Source of the DNA: Clostridiaceae bacterium
GTDB lineage: Bacteria; Bacillota; Clostridia; DSM-8532
Reading direction: 5' to 3'
DNA: 37,675 bases
Assembly: GCA_012730095.1 (NCBI GenBank)
Contig: JAAYBO010000060.1
Location: forward strand, 1-37,675
How positions within the stretch are numbered: position 1 is the first letter of the stretch; every line of letters starts with the position of its first letter. The translations under genes were made by a program, and so were the position numbers. This document shows positions 20,019 through 28,225 of this stretch, one piece after another. The notes beneath the pieces are model-generated. The model was not told the DNA's origin and did no database searches. It saw only the letters and a list, made by a program, of their open reading frames with translations.

Positions 20019-20047
20019 GCATAAAAACGCCATATTTTCCCATAATA
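20019..20047 (+). promoter_or_regulatory. Putative sigma-G (forespore) promoter of gerB-like gene
   Basis: GCATA (20019-20023), 17 bp, CATAATA (20041-20047); fits the GNATR-N17/18-CATNNTA pattern. Confidence 0.55.
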
Positions 20048-20110
20048 AGACGAGGGACAAAGAGATTTTAAAATGCAAATGCGTTATCCAGGCGAACGGG
20101 GAGGTATGGT

Positions 20111-21208
20111 TTGTCAGGGGAAAAGGTAAGGATTTCACCGAACCAAATAACTGTTATAATAATAACACTGATAATATCAACGGTAGACATATTTCTGCCG
20201 AACTTTGTTGCGAGGGAAGCAAAAAAGGATTCATGGCTTTCGGTTATTGTTGCAGTTGCTGCAGTGCTGCCGGTTGTGTTAATTCATTTAATGCTTTACC
20301 GTAAATACCGGGAAAGTACGTTAATTGAAATTTGTAAAAAAACCGGCGGAAAAGTTTTCGGAATATTTTTCGGTTTATCGTATGTTTTATATTTTTTGCT
20401 GATTTCATGGACCGTTACAGGTGAAATGAGCATAGTTATGAATTCCGCGTTTTTACCGCTGACCCCATCATGGTTTTTTTTGACGGTATCGGTCCTGGTT
20501 TCGGCTTATGCGGTTTCGAGGGGTATTGAAGCAATCGCAAGATTAAGTGAAATTCTGCTGCCTGTGGGAATTTTTGCGTTTTTATTTCTCTTTGCTGAGA
20601 ATGTGAAAAATGTAGATTTTAAAAACTTTCTTCCTGTTTTAAGCGAAGGAATTACTCCACCGGTGCGGGGCGGGCTTATAATTGCAGGAGTACTTTTTGA
20701 AATTATAGTTATAATGCAAATACTGCCGTTTGCAAGCGACCAAAAAAGAGTTGGAAGGCCAGTGTATATAGGATTGCTGATTAGCGGCGCATGTATATTT
20801 GCCGGTACGATTATATACGGTTTTTTCGGTCAATTAACCGAAGCTTTCTTGCTGCCGGCACTTGAATTTGCACGGTATGCTCCGATAGATTCAAATATTC
20901 AAAGCCTGGATATTTTTATCATTGCTATCTGGATTACCGGTATTTATATAAAAATAATGGTTTTTTATTATACGGCGGTATTTTCTCTTGCGCAGCTTTT
21001 TTCAATTGAGGATTATAAAAGATTGGTTATTCCTGTTGGTCTCTTTATTTACAGTATGTGTACCGTATCATGCGAAAAAGTTACCGCGGGAATGAACTTT
21101 ATTCACTATATTTTCCCCGTATACTCTATGACAATGGGTTTTTTGATTCCGGGGTTGATGCTGATAATTAGTTATTTCAGCAAAAAGAGTGCAAAAGCAG
21201 CGGCTTGA
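20111..21208 (+). CDS. Spore germination permease, GerAB/GerKB family
   Basis: ISPNQITVIIITLIISTVDIFLPNFVAREAKKDSWLSVIVA...; about 10 TM APC-type permease; paired with gerA/gerC genes. TTG start. Confidence 0.9.
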   Translation: MSGEKVRISPNQITVIIITLIISTVDIFLPNFVAREAKKDSWLSVIVAVAAVLPVVLIHLMLYRKYRESTLIEICKKTGGKVFGIFFGLSYVLYFLLISWTVTGEMSIVMNSAFLPLTPSWFFLTVSVLVSAYAVSRGIEAIARLSEILLPVGIFAFLFLFAENVKNVDFKNFLPVLSEGITPPVRGGLIIAGVLFEIIVIMQILPFASDQKRVGRPVYIGLLISGACIFAGTIIYGFFGQLTEAFLLPALEFARYAPIDSNIQSLDIFIIAIWITGIYIKIMVFYYTAVFSLAQLFSIEDYKRLVIPVGLFIYSMCTVSCEKVTAGMNFIHYIFPVYSMTMGFLIPGLMLIISYFSKKSAKAAA

Positions 21209-21274
21209 AAAGCTGAAAATTTGCCTCAATTAAGGTCTAATCGGAATAGCCAAAACATGTAAAAATATTCTGAA

Positions 21275-21511
21275 CTAATTGATTGAAGTATTAAACAAAA
21301 ACTCCGAAATAGGCCTATAAATATCGGTAATGAATTCAGCCGGTGTTTTTAAGGATAAGTTGTAAATAAACGAACAAATATAAACAAATGATATTACAAA
21401 TAAAACAATAAAAATAACTATTTCTTTTTTATATCCTTTTTTACAATAATGAATAATTTGAATAACAGCATATGCCCAAAACAATAAAAGTATAATAACG
21501 GGTGACTGCAT
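21275..21511 (-). CDS. Small two-TM protein, candidate germinant-receptor D subunit
   Basis: 78 aa with TM1 VIILLLFWAYAVIQII and TM2 IVIFIVLFVISFVYICSFIY; RBS GAGGAA inside the gerC 3' end; starts 3 bp after the gerC stop. Confidence 0.6.
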   Translation of the reverse strand: MQSPVIILLLFWAYAVIQIIHYCKKGYKKEIVIFIVLFVISFVYICSFIYNLSLKTPAEFITDIYRPISEFLFNTSIN

Positions 21512-21513
21512 AA

Positions 21514-22725
21514 TTATTTCCTCAGCTTAGAAATTGTACGGGTTAAAAGACCTAACTGCTTAATTTTCAGGTCAACATCATATTTAACATCAATCTCTGG
21601 AAAAATATCACGCCAGTCATTTTTAACCTGTTTCCATATGGCTGGGTGGTATGCGCTTAGTTCTTTATGGAACTCGACAAAATCGGTGTGAAACCGGTTT
21701 TGGGCTAAATCCATTGTCAAAGCCATATTGGAAATAAATTTTTGCTTAATCTTTTTTTCGAGCTCTTTAATAAAAACCGGATCGAGATCTTCAATTGCTC
21801 CGTCAATTTCCGCTATAGCAGCCGAAATTTTTGTGGAGATTTTTGCCTTCAAATTGTTTACGGAAGCGTCAGGAAACGAAATTTTAGTGTTCGATTGAAG
21901 AATGTCCAGTGTTACGTTATATTCCAAGCCATTTTGGTCTTCATAATAAACGATTGACCTTTTTAATTTATTCCCGATAAGAAGGTATCCTTGGATTTCA
22001 TCGTCAGAAAGCCAGCCCGCAAGCTTATTTCTGTCTATAACCGCCCCTCCGCCGATATATGCGACTGAATAAAGCTCATCTTTATTATACAGCTTTAGAT
22101 GCTCCTGCCTGTTTATTGAAAAAGGCAATTTCAATGTTTCATACGAACTCATGTTACCTATAACATATCCGCCGTGTTCCATTGAAAAAGCATTATGCTC
22201 AAAATCCTTCATTTCCAAAGCAAAAGCGCCGGACCACAATTTGGTGTTTTCAATAAGCCCTAACAATTCCTGAAACAGGCTCTGCTCGAGATTGGACGGT
22301 ATTTGCATCAGTTCCTCGGCTCTTCCCTTTGTCACAAAAACAGTGGTATCGTATCTGAATTCGCGGTTCCGCCCAAGGAGATCACTGATATTGCCGATAC
22401 CCTTCTTTGCCTTTTCTTCGCCGATCAGGATTATTTTATTATGCATCCAGACAAGGGTTCTTGTCGCAGTCTGTCTGAGATTTCGCATTGCTTCAAAGGC
22501 TGATTTGCCTGACGCGGTTCCAAACCATGTTGTCGGAGTTGTGCCCTGAGTTGCAGCACGCCCGAAAGGCTGAACTGAAAGAACGGTGACACGCTCAAGC
22601 CCATCATCGTCCAAATCAAAACCTGTTACAACCACAATGCCTATTTCGCTTAATTCCCGCGCGTCCCAGCATGAGCTTAGAAATGCAAAAGACATGGCAA
22701 GAATAAAAAATATTGTTTTTTTAAT
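21514..22725 (-). CDS. Spore germination lipoprotein, GerAC/GerKC family
   Basis: Lipobox ...FILAMSFAFLSSCWDARELSEIGIVVVTGFDLDDDG...; C-terminal GerAC domain. Likely starts at ATT 22725 rather than the ORF-track ATG 22830 (see finding). Confidence 0.88.
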   Translation of the reverse strand: MKKTIFFILAMSFAFLSSCWDARELSEIGIVVVTGFDLDDDGLERVTVLSVQPFGRAATQGTTPTTWFGTASGKSAFEAMRNLRQTATRTLVWMHNKIILIGEEKAKKGIGNISDLLGRNREFRYDTTVFVTKGRAEELMQIPSNLEQSLFQELLGLIENTKLWSGAFALEMKDFEHNAFSMEHGGYVIGNMSSYETLKLPFSINRQEHLKLYNKDELYSVAYIGGGAVIDRNKLAGWLSDDEIQGYLLIGNKLKRSIVYYEDQNGLEYNVTLDILQSNTKISFPDASVNNLKAKISTKISAAIAEIDGAIEDLDPVFIKELEKKIKQKFISNMALTMDLAQNRFHTDFVEFHKELSAYHPAIWKQVKNDWRDIFPEIDVKYDVDLKIKQLGLLTRTISKLRK

Positions 22726-24283
22726 TGTTTTTCTCTCCCTTTTTTGAAGTTTTATTTTTAAATTTTGTGTGTACGATGTTCCCCGTTTCCAAATACGACG
22801 GCCGTTCGGTTTGTGCTGAAACAGGACCATGCAGAAAGCTGTTAATTATATCTTTAACGTTCAGCGGCCCAAAAGGTGCAAGGTATGGAATACCGAATGA
22901 GCGCCGTGATACCATGTGTATAAGAATTATTAGCAGTAAGCTGATAATGCCGAATATTCCGGAAATTGACGCGGCGATCATGAATGGGAAACGCAGAATA
23001 CGCAAAGTATTGTTTGTCGCATAGCCTGGCACTGCGAATGCTGTAATTGATGTAAGCGCCACAACTATAATCATTGCCTGCGATGCGATACCTGCCTCAA
23101 CGACGCTTTGACCAATAACAAGCCCGCCTACGATGCTTATTGATGGTCCGATCGGTTTTGGTATTCTGACACTTGCTTCCCTGATAAGCTCAAATACCAT
23201 TTCCATAATAAGAGCTTCCGCGATAGCGGGAAACGGAATACCAGCACGCGAGCTTGCGATTGTAATCAAAAGCTGGGTTGGTATCATGCCGGGGTGGAAA
23301 ACGGTAAGCGCTATATAGACGGCAGGGCTTAACGTGGATATTAATAACGCCGTAAACCTTATAATACGGATAAACATTGCGATGTAATAGTGCATGTAAG
23401 CTTCATCCGCTGTTTTAATAATATCTATGAATACCGCGGGAATAATAATAGCAAACGGTGAGCCGTCCATTAACAGTGCTACCCGTCCTTCAAGGAGAAG
23501 GCTGACACATCGGTCGGGCCTTTCGGTGAGGATTTCCTGCGGAAACGGGGAATAATTATTTTCCTGGAAAAACCTTCGCAGATGCCCCGAATCTACAAAG
23601 CCGTCCGTATCTATTTCAGAGAGTTTTTTTTTCATTCTGTCAACCAGTTGTTTCTTTGCGGTTCCTTCAATATATGCAAGAATTATAGTATTCTTTGTGA
23701 GCCGACCAAGTTGCAGATATTCCATTTTAAATTTCGATGTTTTTATTCTTTTTCGTAAAAGTGAGTAATTAAGTGAAATATCTTCAACAAAGCCTTCCTG
23801 CGGACCGATTGTGGTTGTTTCCGCAATTGCTTCGCCTACCTGTCTGCCTCTTTCTTTGTGAACACTGACAATTATTGCCTCTTTTATGTTTTCAACAAGA
23901 ATTGCGCAGTCGCCGGAGTAGATCGCGTGAAGAAAATCTTTGGTATCGGTTACGGTTTTTGCTTTGTGTACCGGAAGAAACCTCTTTAGTATCGTTTCTG
24001 AGTTTCTAAATGAATATGGTTTTTCATGACAGGGATGCATAAACTGTTTCAGAATAAACCTGTTGACATTTTCGTAAGAAATGAGGCTTTCAAAAAAGAA
24101 AACGCATCCCTTGAGAGTTTTTTCCACCAGAAATTCCCTTATTGAAAAGTCGTAGCAGTTTTCAAACAGATTTGTGATATTTCTTATTTTTTCTTCAAAA
24201 GAGCCGGACAAAATTAACGGTACGTCTTCTATATCCGGTTCAAACCTTTTATCTTTTTTAAAAAACATGTCTTTGAATGACAT
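22721..24283 (-). CDS. Spore germination protein, GerAA/GerKA family
   Basis: DVPLILSGSFEEKIRNITNLFENCYDFSIREFLV; LTERPDRCVSLLLEGRVALLMDGSPFAIIIPAVFIDII; ASSRAGIPFPAIAEALIMEMVFELIREASVRIPKPIGPSISIVGGLVIGQSVVEAGIAS. Confidence 0.95.
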   Translation of the reverse strand: MSFKDMFFKKDKRFEPDIEDVPLILSGSFEEKIRNITNLFENCYDFSIREFLVEKTLKGCVFFFESLISYENVNRFILKQFMHPCHEKPYSFRNSETILKRFLPVHKAKTVTDTKDFLHAIYSGDCAILVENIKEAIIVSVHKERGRQVGEAIAETTTIGPQEGFVEDISLNYSLLRKRIKTSKFKMEYLQLGRLTKNTIILAYIEGTAKKQLVDRMKKKLSEIDTDGFVDSGHLRRFFQENNYSPFPQEILTERPDRCVSLLLEGRVALLMDGSPFAIIIPAVFIDIIKTADEAYMHYYIAMFIRIIRFTALLISTLSPAVYIALTVFHPGMIPTQLLITIASSRAGIPFPAIAEALIMEMVFELIREASVRIPKPIGPSISIVGGLVIGQSVVEAGIASQAMIIVVALTSITAFAVPGYATNNTLRILRFPFMIAASISGIFGIISLLLIILIHMVSRRSFGIPYLAPFGPLNVKDIINSFLHGPVSAQTERPSYLETGNIVHTKFKNKTSKKGEKNN

Positions 24284-24298
24284 TTACGCTGTACCCCA

Positions 24299-24318
24299 TA
24301 TTGGTAATTTTACCAATA
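24299..24318. promoter_or_regulatory. Perfect dyad at the gerA promoter (candidate operator)
   Basis: TATTGGTAA-TT-TTACCAATA, overlapping the putative -10 element of gerA. Confidence 0.4.
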
Positions 24319-24346
24319 GCATTTGCCAAATATTATCGAATTATAC
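24317..24346 (-). promoter_or_regulatory. Putative sigma-G-like promoter of gerA operon
   Basis: Minus strand GTATA (24346-24342), 18 bp, AATGCTA (24323-24317); one mismatch to CATNNTA. Confidence 0.4.
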
Positions 24347-24388
24347 CGGGTAGCCGCGTTATCTATTATGCTTGCCAATCAAATAAAA

Positions 24389-24424
24389 AACGAACGCGAT
24401 AAATATATTAATAACGCATTCGTT
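24389..24424 (-). terminator. Rho-independent terminator of the HPr-like gene
   Basis: Minus strand AACGAATGCG...CGCGTTCGTT followed by TTTTATTTG. Confidence 0.65.
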
Positions 24425-24461
24425 CTATTATTGGATACAGCTTTAGGAAAAGTGAAATAGT

Positions 24462-24692
24462 TTAATCAACAATAAAAGGTGTAATATCCTTCATGAAGTC
24501 AGAAGGATCGTCAGTATGAGCTTCCACTCTTATAGGCTTGCTCAAATCAAGACTGAATATGCCCATGATTGATTTTGCGTCAACAATGTATCGACCGGAT
24601 GTAAGATCAACATCAAAATCATATCGGTTAACAATGTTGACAAAATCCTTTACATCGTTTATGGATTTCAGCATGATATTAAAAGTTTTCAT
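24462..24692 (-). CDS. HPr-like protein lacking the catalytic His motif
   Basis: MKTFNIMLKSINDVKDFVNIVNRYDFDVDLTSGRYIVDAKSIMGIFSLDLSKPIRVEAHTDD; strong match to the HPr Ser46 region (KSIMGxxSL), no HARPA motif. RBS AAGGCGG upstream of 24692. Confidence 0.8.
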   Translation of the reverse strand: MKTFNIMLKSINDVKDFVNIVNRYDFDVDLTSGRYIVDAKSIMGIFSLDLSKPIRVEAHTDDPSDFMKDITPFIVD

Positions 24693-24891
24693 AGTATTAT
24701 AGCACCGCCTTTCAAGCGTATTTTCCAACATATAGTTTAAACTAAATATATATTATCCGGTACAGAAGCATTAGTCAATTACATTTTTGTTAAATTTGTT
24801 AGTTACACCGGTTTTATTATTGTTGCGCTGTCGGATAATTTCTGAGAAAATAAATATACTGACAGATATAGAGTTCCAGCAGGTGTTATCT

Positions 24892-26181
24892 ATGAAAACA
24901 GTGGCTTTTATCACACTTGGATGCAAAGTTAATATTTATGAAACAGAGGGAATGAAAAGGATTTTTGAAGAAGGCGGATATGAAGTGGTGCCGCCTGACT
25001 GCGCTGCGGATGTTTACGTTATAAATACATGTACGGTTACGCATTTAAGCGAAAGAAAATCAAGGCAGATGATCCGCAGAGCGAAGCGAATTAATCCCCG
25101 GGCAATAATTGCTGCGGTAGGCTGTTATTCGCAGATTGCTCCCGAAGAGGCATTGGCTGTTGACGGAGTAAATCTTGTTATTGGTAATAACCATAAGCAT
25201 GAAATTCTTGAACTTGTTGAACAAGCCGGTTTGGAAACCAAAAAGGTGCTGGTTTCCGAAAGGCGTGAATTAAACAATTACGAGGATCTGAAAGTTGAAT
25301 GTTACACCGGGCATACCAGGGCATTTTTGAAAATACAGGACGGGTGTGATCAGTTTTGCAGTTACTGTATTATACCTATTGCCAGAGGGAAAATCCGCAG
25401 CAGAAACCCCGACAGTATAATTGATGAAGCTAAGGCGCTTGCGGATAAGGGTTTTTGCGAAATTGTCCTTACGGGTATACACATAACTTCTTATGGTAGG
25501 GATATTAAAGGGGCAACACTTTTAGACATTATATATGAGCTGGGCAGGATAGAAAGTATAAAACGGATCAGGCTCGGTTCATTAGAGCCTCTTTACATGT
25601 CTTCTGATATAGTTAGGAAAATGGCACAGACAGAAAAACTCTGCCCGCATTTTCACTTATCCCTTCAAAGCGGATGCGATGAAACGCTGAAAAGGATGAA
25701 CCGTAAGTATACAACAGCCGAATACGAAGAAATTGTGGCGATCATTCGTGACACATTCACCGATGCGGCAATCACAACCGATATCATGGTCGGATTTCCG
25801 GGGGAAACCGAGGAGGAATTTGAACAAACCTGTAATTTTGTGAACAGGATTGGTTTCAGCCAGGCTCACATTTTCAAGTTTTCAGAAAGAAAAGGGACGA
25901 AAGCGGCAGATATGCCAGACCAAATACCTCCGTTTGAAAAGGACAGGCGAAGCAAAATCCTTTCGGAAATATGTGAGAAATCAAAAGAACAATACAGGGC
26001 AGCTTATATTGGAAGGAATATGGATGTTTTGTTTGAGCAAAAAAGGGGTAAATTATGGGAAGGACTAACAACAAACTATATTCCTGTTCAGGTGAAATAT
26101 GATGGCATTCTTACAGGAAATATAAAGATTGTCCATTTGGAAAAAAGCTTAAACGGGGTTATTTTAGGACATATTATATAA
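24892..26181 (+). CDS. mtaB: tRNA (N6-threonylcarbamoyladenosine(37)-C2)-methylthiotransferase MtaB
   Basis: MKTVAFITLGCKVNIYETEGM; VINTCTVTHLSERKSRQMIRRAKR; AVGCYSQ; IQDGCDQFCSYCIIPIARG (radical SAM CxxxCxxC); LQSGCDETLKRMNRKYT. Start at ATG 24892. Confidence 0.94.
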   Translation: MKTVAFITLGCKVNIYETEGMKRIFEEGGYEVVPPDCAADVYVINTCTVTHLSERKSRQMIRRAKRINPRAIIAAVGCYSQIAPEEALAVDGVNLVIGNNHKHEILELVEQAGLETKKVLVSERRELNNYEDLKVECYTGHTRAFLKIQDGCDQFCSYCIIPIARGKIRSRNPDSIIDEAKALADKGFCEIVLTGIHITSYGRDIKGATLLDIIYELGRIESIKRIRLGSLEPLYMSSDIVRKMAQTEKLCPHFHLSLQSGCDETLKRMNRKYTTAEYEEIVAIIRDTFTDAAITTDIMVGFPGETEEEFEQTCNFVNRIGFSQAHIFKFSERKGTKAADMPDQIPPFEKDRRSKILSEICEKSKEQYRAAYIGRNMDVLFEQKRGKLWEGLTTNYIPVQVKYDGILTGNIKIVHLEKSLNGVILGHII

Positions 26182-26296
26182 CTATCTGATAGAAATGTTT
26201 GTAAAAACAGCATATTGTAATGTTTGTACTAATATATTACTATATAATTGATGATAATTATTTGATTTTTATCAACAGGGAAATGGAGTGATTGGG

Positions 26297-26545
26297 TTGA
26301 ATCATGAAACTATGATGTTTAAAGTAGATAAAGAAAGCAATAACCAGGCAAGAGAGATACTTTTAGCGGTTTATGAGGCATTGAAAGAAAAGGGATATAA
26401 CCCAATCAGCCAGATTGTTGGTTATATTCTTTCAGGAGACCCTACGTATATTACTAACCATAAAAATGCCAGGAGTGTAATACGAAAGATTGAACGCGAT
26501 GAGCTTCTGGAGGAACTGGTTAAATCTTATCTTGAAGAAAACTGA
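26297..26545 (+). CDS. ireB: IreB family regulatory phosphoprotein (UPF0297)
   Basis: [76 protein letters not shown]. Likely TTG start at 26297 (GTG 26288 alternative). Confidence 0.92.
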   Translation: MNHETMMFKVDKESNNQAREILLAVYEALKEKGYNPISQIVGYILSGDPTYITNHKNARSVIRKIERDELLEELVKSYLEEN

Positions 26546-26620
26546 AACGGTTGTAAGCTGTAAAAGCAAAAAAATAATCATTCTCATTCCGAAAATCCTG
26601 AGGAAAACTTAATTGGTTGT

Positions 26621-26646
26621 AAACCCGCGCAGAGGCGTGGGTTTTT
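26621..26646 (+). terminator. Rho-independent terminator after ireB
   Basis: AAACCCGCGC-AGAG-GCGTGGGTTT followed by TTG. Confidence 0.7.
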
Positions 26647-26778
26647 GTATGTACGGTTTTTTTCTTTATTCAATCCAATTACCCAATTTTACCTTTACTT
26701 TTAATAAAAACTGGGGTATTCTATATAACGAACGACGGGCACTTGTTTAGAACAGTTTCATCCGTTGTGAATTTTTGA

Positions 26779-28107
<1,329 letters not shown>

Positions 28108-28124
28108 AAACTGTCAAGGCTGTC

Positions 28125-28225
28125 AAGGGGACGGTTCTTTTGACACAAAGTGATAAATTCAATGGGATGGTTCTCCCGGCCCGGAATACCGGACTAAAGC
28201 GCGGGCTGGAAGAACCGTCCCCCTT
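28125..28225. repeat. REP/MITE-like imperfect palindromic element
   Basis: Terminal inverted repeat GGGGACGGTTCTT (28127-28139) / AAGAACCGTCCCC (28210-28222), 13-bp perfect, with GC-rich inner dyads (CCGG-AATA-CCGG; GGGA-TGGTTC-TCCC). Abuts the helicase stop codon. Confidence 0.7.

Noticed and set aside
28108-28223. Consideration of a CRISPR-like repeat or riboswitch in the eno-helicase gap
   Set aside because: Only one element, with no regular direct-repeat/spacer pattern; terminal inverted repeats fit a REP/MITE palindrome better.
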